A stretch of DNA of 64,000 nucleotides from Ketobacter alkanivorans (GCF_002863865.1 NZ_CP022684.1:248001-312000), one strand, 5' to 3'. Positions 7,615 through 15,966 are shown, numbered from the stretch's first letter. Notes: generated from the letters alone by a model not told the origin. Translations and numbers: made by a program.

Positions 7615-10602
7615 ATGGCAGCCATCTATCAGACAGCCTATCCTCGAATCAAGTCAGATATCACAGAAGACGAATTGGGGGATATTTATACACCTACAAC
7701 GGAAGATCAGCGATGGGCTTTGCGTCACTGTAGACGGTCAAGCGCCTCTTTTTTGGGATTATTGGTTCAATTGAAGACGACACAACGTTTGGGCCGATTC
7801 GTTGGTCTTGGCGATATTCCCAAACCGATTATCGCGCATATCAAAACCCAGTGTCGCTCGCGGGTGACACAGCAGGACCTCCATACCTATTACACATCGG
7901 GCGCGAAGGACCGCCATGTAAAGCTGATTCGACGCCATCTCAATATCAAAGCCTACGATGCCGCTAAGACATCTGCATTGGCGCAGACTTGGGCACTGGA
8001 AGCAGCGACCACCAAGGCGGCATTACCGGATATTATCAATGTCACGCTGGAATATTTGGTCAAAGAGCGATACGAACTCCCGGCGTTCAGTGTACTTGAG
8101 CGTATCTGTCAGGCGGCCAGGGCTGAAGTCAACACTCGGTATTACGATCAATTGTGTGATTTTTTAGAGTCTGAAAGTCGCCAGTGCATTAACGATATTC
8201 TTCGATCCAGCACGGGGTTAAATGGTTTTGGTTGGAGTACTCTGAAAAATGAACCCAAACGCCCGACCCCTCGTAATATCCACGCGTACATCCAATACCT
8301 GGAGTGGCTGACATCTCTGCAAACCCTTTTACCCACGGATTTGGGGTTGCCGCCGGTGAAACACCAGCAATTTATCAACGAAGCCAAGGCCCTGGATTAC
8401 GCTGAGCTGATAAAGCTCCGGCTGAATAAGCGATTTGCACTCGTCATCGTCTTAATTCGCCACCAATACGCACAAACTTTGGATAATGCCGCCGATATAT
8501 TTATCAAGCTGCTGTTAAAAATGGATCGCTCGGCGCAAAAGCTGCTGGAGAAATATCTGGCAGACCATCAAAAGCAAACCGATCATTTGATTTCTGTGCT
8601 GTCTGGGACAGTTAAGGTGTATCTGGATAAGCCCGATTCGGTGACGGCCTTTGATCCGGTACTGGGAAAGAACAGTGATCAGCTACTGCAAATGTGCGAG
8701 CAATATATGGCATTCGCAGGCAACAACTATTTGCCGTTCATGGTTCAACTCTACAAAAAACAACGATCGACCTTATATCGCACGATTGAAATACTCAACC
8801 TGGCATCGGCCACGGAAGACAAGGATTTGCTCAATGCTTTTCAGTTTATTTTGAAGCACAAACAGCGTCGCACGGAGTTCCTGTCCATTCAGAACGATCC
8901 GAACGATCCATCTTCCAGGAATGTCATCAATATTCGCTGGATTCGAGAAAGCTGGTGGAAATTAGTCACGGGAAAATCAACCAAATCAGCACAGGTGACT
9001 GAGGTTAATAAAAGCTGTTTTGAGCTGTGTGTGTTTGAACGGATCGCTGAAGAACTGAGTACCGGTGACTTGTTCGTTCCCTACAGTGAAACCTTCGATG
9101 ATTACCGGGAGCAGATGATCACCTGGGAAGAATACGAAGCGCAGTTGCCTACCTATTGCGAGGAAGTAGGGCTCGTCGCCGGTGATACAGAATTTACAAG
9201 CTCCCTGAAGAAGTCGATGGAGGAAAGCTGTTGTAAAGCTGACAGCCGATTCCCTGATGACGAACTGGTTCGCATTGAAAATGGGAATCTAATTATTGGA
9301 AAGCCAAAACCGGATCAACCATCACCAGAAGTCGAAGAAATTGGAGCGCTATTGCGCGATCGATTGGACAAAATCAATGTGCTTGATGTGATTATCAATG
9401 TTGAAAAATGGCTGAACCTGAATAAACATTTTGGGCCGTTGTCGGGTTTTGAATCACGTATCAGTGACCCAGTGTTACGTTTTGTTCTGACCATATTTTG
9501 CTATGGCACTAATATCGGCCCCACCGAAACCGTACGTTCGGTGCAGGGCATATCTCGCAAGCAAGTCGCTTGGCTTAACCTAAAGCGCACCACAGAGGCC
9601 CGTCTCGATAAAGCCATTGCGAAAATCAATAGCGAGTACAAAAAATACCGGCTCATAGAGTGTTGGGGATCAGGCAACAGTGTGTCGGCCGACGGAAAAC
9701 TTTGGGATCTCTACGAAGATAATTTGCTATCTGAATACCATATTCGGTATGGCAGCTACGGCGGCATTGCCTATTACCACGTTTCGGACACCTATATTGC
9801 ATTGTTCAGCCGGTTTATTCCCTGCGGTGTCTACGAGGCGATTTATATCCTGGACGGCCTACTCAACGATGAATCTGATTTTAATCCGGACACCGTTCAC
9901 GGCGATACACAGGCGCAATCCACACCCGTCTTTGGCCTGGCGTACCTGCTGGGCATCAAGCTCATGCCGCGTATCCGAAATATCAAAGATCTCAGCTTTT
10001 ATAAACCTGATCGCTCCATGGTGCTCAAGCATGTTCAGTCCTTGTTTAAGGAACCGATCAAGTGGGATCTCATTGAAAAGCACTATGCGGATATGATGCG
10101 AACGGCCATGTCCGTTAAAGCAGGAAAAATCACCGCCTCGACAATCCTGCGCCGGTTCGGCACCAAGAACCGGAAAAACAAGCTGTACTTTGCGTTCCGA
10201 GAGCTTGGGCGCGTGGTTAGAACCATGTTTTTGCTGGAATACATTACCGACGTTGATCTACGCAAAACAATCCAGGCAGCGACCTGTAAGAGCGAAGAGT
10301 TCAATGAGTTTGCCCGGTGGTTGTTTTTTGCTAATGGCGGGAAAATTCCCGCAAACTTAAGACACGAACAAAGCAAAATCGTGAAATACAATCATTTGCT
10401 GGCCAACTTCGCGATCCTATACAACGTAAACGCGATGACCGAGGTGTTTAATCAATTGAAGTCGGAAGGGCACAATATCACTCGCGACCACATGGCCGCA
10501 TTCTCGCCGTACCACACCGAACACTTAGGCAGATTGGGAAGTTTTGAGCTAGATCTGACCAGGCAGGTCAAGCCCATGACTTTTGAGCTTCTTGTTGATT
10601 AA
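7615..10602 (+). CDS. tnpA: Tn3-family transposase TnpA
   Basis: Replicative DDE transposase, 995 residues, full length for the Tn3 family. The N-terminal DUF4158-like region contains LRHCRRSSASFLGLLVQLKT. The C-terminal catalytic domain shows the first Asp in SADGKLWDLYEDN (after ECWGSGNSV), the second Asp in VHGDTQAQSTPVFGLAYLLG, and the Glu in TCKSEEFNEFARWLFFANGG. No internal stop or frameshift is present, so the enzyme could be active. It is convergent with the tyrosine recombinase gene 314 bp downstream and divergent from the ATPase-mer unit, which may be its passenger. The 38-bp terminal repeats expected of the family were not recognised by eye in this window, so the transposon boundaries are unknown. 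Confidence 0.95.
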   Translation: MAAIYQTAYPRIKSDITEDELGDIYTPTTEDQRWALRHCRRSSASFLGLLVQLKTTQRLGRFVGLGDIPKPIIAHIKTQCRSRVTQQDLHTYYTSGAKDRHVKLIRRHLNIKAYDAAKTSALAQTWALEAATTKAALPDIINVTLEYLVKERYELPAFSVLERICQAARAEVNTRYYDQLCDFLESESRQCINDILRSSTGLNGFGWSTLKNEPKRPTPRNIHAYIQYLEWLTSLQTLLPTDLGLPPVKHQQFINEAKALDYAELIKLRLNKRFALVIVLIRHQYAQTLDNAADIFIKLLLKMDRSAQKLLEKYLADHQKQTDHLISVLSGTVKVYLDKPDSVTAFDPVLGKNSDQLLQMCEQYMAFAGNNYLPFMVQLYKKQRSTLYRTIEILNLASATEDKDLLNAFQFILKHKQRRTEFLSIQNDPNDPSSRNVINIRWIRESWWKLVTGKSTKSAQVTEVNKSCFELCVFERIAEELSTGDLFVPYSETFDDYREQMITWEEYEAQLPTYCEEVGLVAGDTEFTSSLKKSMEESCCKADSRFPDDELVRIENGNLIIGKPKPDQPSPEVEEIGALLRDRLDKINVLDVIINVEKWLNLNKHFGPLSGFESRISDPVLRFVLTIFCYGTNIGPTETVRSVQGISRKQVAWLNLKRTTEARLDKAIAKINSEYKKYRLIECWGSGNSVSADGKLWDLYEDNLLSEYHIRYGSYGGIAYYHVSDTYIALFSRFIPCGVYEAIYILDGLLNDESDFNPDTVHGDTQAQSTPVFGLAYLLGIKLMPRIRNIKDLSFYKPDRSMVLKHVQSLFKEPIKWDLIEKHYADMMRTAMSVKAGKITASTILRRFGTKNRKNKLYFAFRELGRVVRTMFLLEYITDVDLRKTIQAATCKSEEFNEFARWLFFANGGKIPANLRHEQSKIVKYNHLLANFAILYNVNAMTEVFNQLKSEGHNITRDHMAAFSPYHTEHLGRLGSFELDLTRQVKPMTFELLVD

Positions 10603-10916
10603 TGCTTTAAATTCAAATGGTTGCATTCCAAGTGGCTAAATTCAACGCTTTTACCGGCCGGACCTCTTACAGGGATGGGCATAGAAGTGGGTTGAATCCA
10701 AAGTGTGGGATGATCTCAAAATTGTCTAAGAGATATTGATAAACGATCAAGGCGTCAGGGCAAATTGAAAACCTCCTACATCGTCAATAGAGATTGAGGG
10801 TGATTCCACTACCATTCATGTCCTCTGAGAGAGTCCAGGCGCTTTTGTACTTCGTAGAGCGCCCCGAAGTCCCCTTTCCCGATCAGGCTCAGTAATCAAC
10901 GTGTACCGCCAGTTGA
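10603..10916. other. Gap between convergent transposase and recombinase genes
   Basis: This 314-bp stretch has no supported gene. A GGCGCT/AGCGCC inverted repeat occurs at about 10837-10862, without a T-run. A short minus-strand open stretch (10809-10895) encodes a piece resembling a kinase glycine loop but is too short to call. A Tn3 terminal repeat would be expected near here and was not found. Confidence 0.35.
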
Positions 10917-11708
10917 TTAGTTATGGCCGTTAGTTGGGGAAAGGTTCTTTAGCGCATCCTCGATCATCTCTTCAGGTGGCTCTTCATATATAAGCGTGGT
11001 TGATGGATTAACGTGCCCCGCTATTTTTTGCGCTATTTTCACCGATTTTTTCTGTTTATGGATCACATTGGTGATTAGCGATCGCCGACCACTGTGAGAG
11101 CTGGCTTTTTCTATTCCAGCCCAATCACGGAGCATTAATGCCATATGCTCTTGTAACGTGTTTGGAGAATATGCGCCGCCTTTTTGGGTGATAAAAAGAG
11201 GGGAGGAGGGCTTGAGTCGTTCCTCTTTAACCAAGCGAAGATGTAAGTATTCAGACAATGCCTCTCTGAGATCAGCATCAACCATTGGTAAATCTCGAGA
11301 CTTACCACGATGTTTCTTCACTGGCGGATAAAAGTTTTCTGGATCTATTTCAGCGCCCGATTTAGCAAGCGATTCGATTTGCCGAACCAGTTTATTAAAA
11401 CTGTCTATATCGAAGCTAATCGTATGACGGTGATATTTGGATTTGGAGCGTTTCATCGCATCAGCCCCCTTTGTATAGGAAGCTGGCAAACTAAGAACCT
11501 CGTATAGATGAAAATCCGTTCCGCTAGGATTAAGTCGAGCAACTTCTTTAATCTGGAGGAGCGATATTTCCTGGGCACGAAGGCCGAGCTTAAAGCTAAT
11601 CTGCATGATGGCCGTGTTCTTTTCAGGGTATCGATGTTGTTTGATAACATCAAACAGATATCGCTGCTGCTCTACGGTAGGAACTCTGGCTTGTCCAGAC
11701 TTGGGCAT
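10917..11708 (-). CDS. Tyrosine recombinase lacking the usual N-terminal core-binding domain
   Basis: Site-specific recombinase of the phage-integrase family, 263 residues. The catalytic set is visible: Arg44 in LGLRAQEISL, His205 and Arg208 in SSHSGRRSLI, His232 in AGHVNPSTT and the nucleophile Tyr241 in TLIYEEP. The catalytic Arg lies only 44 residues from the start, so the SAM-like DNA-clamping domain normally found ahead of it is missing. The middle carries a longer insert with basic residues (KRSKSKYHRH). It may act as the cointegrate resolvase of the adjacent Tn3-family element, as TnpI does in Tn4430, or as an element integrase; the neighbouring inverted repeat at 11735-11763 is a possible site. 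No upstream in-frame ATG that would supply the missing domain is seen. Confidence 0.85.
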   Translation of the reverse strand: MPKSGQARVPTVEQQRYLFDVIKQHRYPEKNTAIMQISFKLGLRAQEISLLQIKEVARLNPSGTDFHLYEVLSLPASYTKGADAMKRSKSKYHRHTISFDIDSFNKLVRQIESLAKSGAEIDPENFYPPVKKHRGKSRDLPMVDADLREALSEYLHLRLVKEERLKPSSPLFITQKGGAYSPNTLQEHMALMLRDWAGIEKASSHSGRRSLITNVIHKQKKSVKIAQKIAGHVNPSTTLIYEEPPEEMIEDALKNLSPTNGHN

Positions 11709-11734
11709 TTTGACCTCCGAGTAGGGATAGATTA

Positions 11735-11763
11735 AATCCGTAATAATAAGATTTTAACGGATT
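11735..11763. repeat. Inverted repeat between recombinase and antitoxin genes
   Basis: AATCCGT (11735-11741) and its complement ACGGATT (11757-11763) are separated by 15 AT-rich bases. It lies 27 bp upstream of the recombinase start, in the divergent intergenic region. It could be a recombinase binding site (resolution core) or an operator for the adjacent antitoxin-like protein. Confidence 0.45.
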
Positions 11764-11785
11764 ATAGTGATTTCGATAGTGAGGT

Positions 11786-11813
11786 TTGACATAGAGTTGC
11801 AATTTTCCACAAT
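11786..11813 (+). promoter_or_regulatory. Candidate promoter of the antitoxin-like gene
   Basis: TTGACA (11786-11791) is followed after 16 bp by CACAAT (11808-11813), 45 bp ahead of the ATG at 11858. The -35 is perfect and the -10 matches four of six consensus positions. Confidence 0.45.
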
Positions 11814-11857
11814 ACAACCAATATCATGATTTATCGGGAAAAAACCGGAGATCGAAC

Positions 11858-12205
11858 ATGAAATCTGAGATCGATATCGAAGTCGCCAAGAAACTTTTCC
11901 ATAAAATCGCTAGTGAATGGAGCCTTACAGCCGCAGAGATAAACGCTTTACTCGGTGGCACTGGAGACATCGATGATCGCCAATTAACCGAAGAAGATAT
12001 ATTGAAAATTTCCACGATAGCTGGAATCTACGGAGCACTACAGACCTTGTTTGTTGACGAGAGCCAATGGCGTGGTTGGGTCAGAAAGCCAAACAGCGAT
12101 TGGAACGGGCTATCCGCTTTGGATGTGATGATCTCTGGAAAGCTTGAAGATATTCAAAAGGTTCGAAATTATCTCTCCGCCTGGGGCGAACAGCACAACC
12201 TTTAA
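11858..12205 (+). CDS. Xre/MbcA/ParS toxin-binding domain antitoxin, apparently unpaired
   Basis: A 115-residue protein of the ParS/MbcA antitoxin type (DUF2384 group). Members normally neutralise a RES-domain NAD-degrading toxin encoded just downstream. The N-terminal helical part (IDIEVAKKLFHKIASEWSLT) resembles the Xre-like DNA-binding region. The C-terminal part has the diagnostic WVRKPNSDWNGLSALDVMIS followed by GKLEDIQKVRNYLSAW. No RES toxin frame follows: the next 770 bp hold no supported gene, only a dif-like site and weak open frames. It could be a solo regulator, a remnant of a pair, or a guard antitoxin carried by the adjacent Tn3-type element. The 149-bp upstream region is shared with the divergent recombinase. 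Confidence 0.82.
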   Translation: MKSEIDIEVAKKLFHKIASEWSLTAAEINALLGGTGDIDDRQLTEEDILKISTIAGIYGALQTLFVDESQWRGWVRKPNSDWNGLSALDVMISGKLEDIQKVRNYLSAWGEQHNL

Positions 12206-12385
12206 CTCTCTAGCCACTCATACCTGATATCTAACTCTATCCCAAACCTTAGTAATAGCCATACTTGTGGATCTGGACGACGACATTACTAATTGTCTTG
12301 GAAATTCACCATTTGTTCTGGAAATCTTCACTGTTTTACTTGGTCATCCATTTGGGGCTTCTACCTGGTGTTCCCAGGATATAGC

Positions 12386-12413
12386 ATTCGGCATAATATA
12401 TATTATGTTAAAT
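12386..12413 (+). other. dif: dif-like XerCD recombination site (probable chromosome dimer resolution site)
   Basis: The 28-bp site has an 11-bp left arm ATTCGGCATAA (12386-12396), a 6-bp centre TATATA (12397-12402) and an 11-bp right arm TTATGTTAAAT (12403-12413). The right arm is identical to the XerD half of the E. coli and Pseudomonas dif sites. The left arm keeps the inner GCATAA of the XerC half but differs outside, as if the Pseudomonas arm had gained one G. The centre differs from the usual TGTATA at one base. KOPS-like octamers support a terminus: GGGAAGGG on the plus strand at 2311, and CCCTNCCC on the plus strand at 23371, 25021, 30121, 34093, 42961, 46370, 51552 and 51772, so all point at this site. 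The odd XerC arm could mean a hybrid site made by an integrated Xer-exploiting element. Confidence 0.78.
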
Positions 12414-12531
12414 TCGTCGAGCCGACAGAATGGCCCCCAATCACGATAGTCAAATGGTTACGCTCCTGACGTTGTAAGGATCGAAGGCTAATAGCCATGA
12501 ACACTCCAAGATATTATTTTGTTGTTGATGC

Positions 12532-12786
12532 TCAACCTGCACCTGGTGGACGCAATAAGGGTTTCAACAAGTATTCTGCAGCCCGTCGCAGTCCGTCACC
12601 ATCATCACCCAGTTGCCCACCAGGGCTTATTACTGCAGAGACTAACATCCGAATCAACAGCTCACCCGCAACATCCAACTCATCTTCGATCAACCAATCA
12701 AGGAATTTTGGCTGGCGCATGATGGAATCTGAATATTCGATGCCTGGCAACACGACCGAGCTGGGTAATTCGGAAGATCCCACCAA
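12532..12786 (-). other. Possible small gene or coding remnant
   Basis: An 84-codon frame opens with a GTG or TTG-type start and includes QPKFLDWLIEDELDVAGELL and ISPGGQLGDDGDGLRRAAEY. The codon choice looks like coding sequence of this genome, but there is no ribosome-binding site and I recognise no family. A longer plus-strand frame over the same bases (12497-12874) has a poor, Ser/Pro-rich translation. It could be the tail of a degraded gene beside the dif-like site. Confidence 0.22.
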
Positions 12787-12983
12787 ATTAATCTATAACC
12801 CATATTCCGGTAACGAAATCACGGCCAGCTTCGAGGTCATTTTATTTGAAGCCAGTTATCGCTTCTTTTTCTAGTGATCAGAGCCGGCGTGCGCATAGGC
12901 ATAGAGGGTAGCGTGGTCACTCCCGCAGCTTTGGCTGATTCAGCAACATTCAGCTCTTTGTAAGCATGGGTTTTCAAAAGTCG

Positions 12984-14021
12984 TTATAGCCCATGAGTAT
13001 AGTCGCGCAGATACTCCAGTGCCTGTACCCGCTTCAATTCCAAGGAGCTGAAGTACTCAGATCGGGCTCTGTCTAGTTCTACCATCCTATCTTGAGATGC
13101 CAGAGACTCTTCCACAAGAATCTGACCGCGCATAACCATCCATGCATCCACTCTGGATTGCCAATCCGAGCGTTGTTGATCCAGCTTTTCCAAGCGATCC
13201 GTAGCCGCCGAACCCACTACACTCTCCCGGATCTGGCGCAAGGCAGCAGCATCACCCTGCTCCATTTTCCATCCCTTTTTAAGTTGAGACAAAAGCTGAA
13301 GCCGGGATACCGAAGCTATCTGTTGTTTAATAGGCTCAGGCAGCGCCGCTTCGAGTTCGGCGATGGCTGCGGCCTTCTCGGTGGATGGTAGTTCTGTATT
13401 TTCTACTAACGCCAGCTTTGCCAAGGTGTATTCGTCGAATAGATCCTCTTCTTCGTAAAATGCGCGATCCACGTGAGGGCTAAGATAATGAGAGCGCAAT
13501 TCCAGAATCAGCTGCTTGTTATTGCGGAGAGTAGCAGAAGTCAATTCTCTTTCATCAGAAAATCGAAATGAATCGATCTTCATGTTACTTGGTTCATCCC
13601 CCATGGCTTCCCGTAATGCAAGATATTCCTCTAAGGCCTGTAAAGCCTGTACTGCGGCTAAATCCGGGAGCTGCCAGTTAATATAGGCTTTAATACGTCC
13701 GATGATCTGATCTTTCGGTTCTTCACCCACTGCATTCAGAAAAAAATCAAATACGCGACGTACATCGGAATTCAAAATCAGGTTACCCGCCGTATCGGGC
13801 TGCAATTCACCGTCCACCTGAATACCTTGCAAGGAGTTAGGCAATGACTCCAGTCCAGTAGTAAAAGGAGTCCGATTTATAAGGCGCCTGGTGTCCGAAC
13901 GATTGTCGCTACCGGGTTCGGGATTGAACACGATGCCCGATCCGGATTCTTGGTGGAAGATGAACAATGTAGTGCCGAAAATGACACCAAACAGTGCCGG
14001 AAATAAAAACCGCTTACGCAT
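12984..14021 (-). CDS. lif: Lipase-specific foldase (Lif, lipase chaperone)
   Basis: Membrane-anchored periplasmic chaperone that folds the partner lipase before type II secretion. The 345-residue protein has one N-terminal transmembrane anchor (LFPALFGVIFGTTLFIF). A variable linker and the long helical lipase-embracing domain follow. The family signature Rx1x2FDY is present as RRVFDFFLNAVGE, near residues 88-100. It starts 1 nt after the lipase stop codon, so the two are translationally coupled, as is usual for family I.1/I.2 lipases. Foldases are specific to their lipase, so the pair should be treated as a unit. Confidence 0.93.
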   Translation of the reverse strand: MRKRFLFPALFGVIFGTTLFIFHQESGSGIVFNPEPGSDNRSDTRRLINRTPFTTGLESLPNSLQGIQVDGELQPDTAGNLILNSDVRRVFDFFLNAVGEEPKDQIIGRIKAYINWQLPDLAAVQALQALEEYLALREAMGDEPSNMKIDSFRFSDERELTSATLRNNKQLILELRSHYLSPHVDRAFYEEEDLFDEYTLAKLALVENTELPSTEKAAAIAELEAALPEPIKQQIASVSRLQLLSQLKKGWKMEQGDAAALRQIRESVVGSAATDRLEKLDQQRSDWQSRVDAWMVMRGQILVEESLASQDRMVELDRARSEYFSSLELKRVQALEYLRDYTHGL

Positions 14022-14022
14022 G

Positions 14023-14958
14023 TCAAAGACCTTGCAGTTTCAAACGGTTCGCGTGCTGGCGAAACAGTGCTTTTGGGTTTGGATTGAACATACCGACCAT
14101 CCCGAAGAAATGATTAATCTCATCCAGGTGATTCATACGGTAATCGTCTCTGATGACTGTGCCCAGATGACTACCACAGCGTTCCACTAGTCCATCATTT
14201 TCAGTCGGGAACAGCGTTGCAGTCAGCGCAAATACATAGTCCGCAGGATCAAAGTAATTATTGAACGGCTTGGTACCGCTCCATGAATAATAACGTACCC
14301 CATCGACGACAGGTTCACCTTCACCACATTCCTCCAATGGAACGCCAGCAGGGTAATTGGCATTAAATTCTGTGGCGCCTATTGTGGATAGAGAATATAG
14401 GGTGCCACGTGGGTCTCTGGGCAGGGATATATCATTGTTTGTCTCCAGCAGTCGGTTATAGAGTGACGTCACCAATTCCATAACACCGTCTACCACAACG
14501 CCGATAACCGGTGTATCCAATGCGGAAATCACTAAGTCCACCGCTTTGGTGCCAAAGGTCGGTGAACCAATCGTGGTAACAGATGCAACCTTTTCAGGAG
14601 CAACCCCCGCAGCATAACGCACGGTCGGGCCTCCCTGACTATGACCGATTAAGTTCACTTTATCTGCACCGGTTATTGCTAGAATGGTCTCAATTTCAAC
14701 CAACAATTGCTCGCCACGCATTTCATTCAGGCCAAAAGGTGATACTTGAACGACATGAACATCAGCACCATGTTTTGCCATGTCCTGGGGAATTCCATAC
14801 CAATAGTCAATAGGGCCGATTTTATCGAAACCGAACGTTCCATGAACAAGCACAATGGGGTAACGGGTCTTGGCGTATTCGTCGGCATTTGCGATGACTG
14901 AAAAAAGAAATACAGTAAGACTCAATACGCTAAGAAACATCTGCTTTTTTGTTTTCAT
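14023..14958 (-). CDS. lip: Secreted triacylglycerol lipase (foldase-dependent, family I)
   Basis: Extracellular alpha/beta-hydrolase that hydrolyses triacylglycerols. It has a Sec signal peptide (core LSVLSLTVFLFSVIANA). The oxyanion-hole segment is VLVHGTFGFD and the nucleophile elbow is GHSQGG with Ser at about 107. The catalytic Asp is probably in TENDGLVERCG and the His in MNHLDEINHFFG. Two Cys (LEECGEG and VERCGSH) can form the conserved disulfide, and nearby Asp residues fit the calcium site. ATG 14958 has GGAG 6 nt upstream; ATG 14961 is the alternative. A 38-bp palindromic element lies 77 bp upstream, shared with the oxygenase gene at 16947. Confidence 0.94.
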   Translation of the reverse strand: MKTKKQMFLSVLSLTVFLFSVIANADEYAKTRYPIVLVHGTFGFDKIGPIDYWYGIPQDMAKHGADVHVVQVSPFGLNEMRGEQLLVEIETILAITGADKVNLIGHSQGGPTVRYAAGVAPEKVASVTTIGSPTFGTKAVDLVISALDTPVIGVVVDGVMELVTSLYNRLLETNNDISLPRDPRGTLYSLSTIGATEFNANYPAGVPLEECGEGEPVVDGVRYYSWSGTKPFNNYFDPADYVFALTATLFPTENDGLVERCGSHLGTVIRDDYRMNHLDEINHFFGMVGMFNPNPKALFRQHANRLKLQGL

Positions 14959-15034
14959 CATATGCTCCGATGTTTAGGATCCACGCTTTAACTATTGCAC
15001 AGCTCTAGAACGTTCAGCTGCATGAAGGGATACA

Positions 15035-15072
15035 ATGATAATCCGAGCTTAAGCTTGATTAAACTCGGATAT
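15035..15072. promoter_or_regulatory. Palindromic operator copy 1, upstream of lipase and tetR
   Basis: A 38-bp element with an outer 15-mer ATGATAATCCGAGCT and a right 13-mer TAAACTCGGATAT around a 10-bp variable centre. The core is ATCCGAG-N16-CTCGGAT. The 15-mer and 13-mer are identical in copy 2 (16999-17036), in the same orientation relative to the leftward gene. It lies in the 321-bp gap between the divergent lipase and TetR genes and is probably bound by that TetR. Nothing else clear is seen in the gap. Confidence 0.72.
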
Positions 15073-15279
15073 CGGATGTACTCTAGGCGGTAGCGTTTAT
15101 TCGTCTAACGTATTGTAATTAAGGGTTATATTTTGTGTTCTACAGTGAAGTTCAGCTAAGAAAGGGCTTCCAACTCCGTTCAAAACTCATGTTTTAGCAA
15201 GTTAACCATTCGGAGCGGTCATACCAGAACATTCCGTAATGTTTCTCGCTGCAAACCCGAGCAGGATGCAAGCAAACAT

Positions 15280-15900
15280 ATGACGACTGAACAAATCGAT
15301 CTAAAAATGAGGAAGATTCCGCGCCAAGCTCGCTCTAAGGCTTCTGTTGATGCGATCATTCAAGCCTGCAGACGAATACTGGTAAAGCGGGGATACGAAG
15401 CCCTCACCACTAATGAAATAGCACGTGTGGCTGGTGTCAGCGTAGGGTCATTGTACGAGTATTTTCCAGGAAAAGAGGCTGTGGTTGCCGCCATGGTAAG
15501 GGATATGGCAGACCGCTATTTCCAGACACTCAAATCTGAGATAACGGCTAAACACAATAACAGTTATGAAAACGCCATGCGCCACTGGGTTGGATTACTT
15601 TTCAACTTAGTTCAGGAAAACAAACGGCTGGTACAGGTATTGGTATTTGATGTGCCTTACAGTTTTAAAATTATTCCTTTTGATACAATTACAACCGAGT
15701 TTTTCAATATCGTGATGAAAGGAGCAGCCCGTTCACAGAATCAGTATAAGTTAGAAGTGACCCCAGAGATATTGTATCTTATCTCTACGACCACAGCAGG
15801 CACGCTCACAGGCCTTGTCTTTGCTCCATCGCCTTATGTTGATAAAGAAAGGGTTCTGGATCAGCTCGCAAACAAAATAGCAGCATGGATGACCCAATAA
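15280..15900 (+). CDS. TetR family transcriptional regulator
   Basis: Ligand-responsive DNA-binding regulator of 206 residues. The N-terminal HTH is clear: TTNEIARVAGVSVGSLYEYF (about residues 47-66) followed by PGKEAVVAAMV. The C-terminal helical ligand domain (ALTHWVG-type region from residue 85) is of the kind found in regulators of lipid or alkane genes, but the ligand cannot be deduced. It sits between the lipase-foldase operon and the MpaB-like oxygenase, each preceded by the same 38-bp palindrome. I infer that it controls both, and possibly itself, because copy 1 lies in its own upstream region. Confidence 0.88.
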   Translation: MTTEQIDLKMRKIPRQARSKASVDAIIQACRRILVKRGYEALTTNEIARVAGVSVGSLYEYFPGKEAVVAAMVRDMADRYFQTLKSEITAKHNNSYENAMRHWVGLLFNLVQENKRLVQVLVFDVPYSFKIIPFDTITTEFFNIVMKGAARSQNQYKLEVTPEILYLISTTTAGTLTGLVFAPSPYVDKERVLDQLANKIAAWMTQ

Positions 15901-15966
15901 TCCTGTCTAAGCAAGACGTGCAGGACGCTTTCTACCAATGTTAATCGCAGCATCAAAAAATAATCT

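Larger units (their letters stand above)
12206..12983. other. Largely non-coding region around the dif-like site
   Basis: This 778-bp stretch separates accessory DNA on the left from chromosomal genes on the right. It contains the dif-like site at 12386-12413 and a possible minus-strand remnant at 12532-12786. No toxin gene for the antitoxin was found, and no other convincing feature. Confidence 0.5.

Noticed and set aside
10809-10895. Short minus-strand stretch LIGKGDFGALYEVQKRL resembling a kinase glycine loop
   Set aside because: It is only 28 codons between stop codons, and without further kinase motifs it cannot be called a gene.
12497-12874. 125-codon plus-strand frame beginning MNTPRYYFVVD
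   Set aside because: The translation is Ser/Pro-rich and low in complexity, and the opposite strand of the same bases has more coding-like codons.
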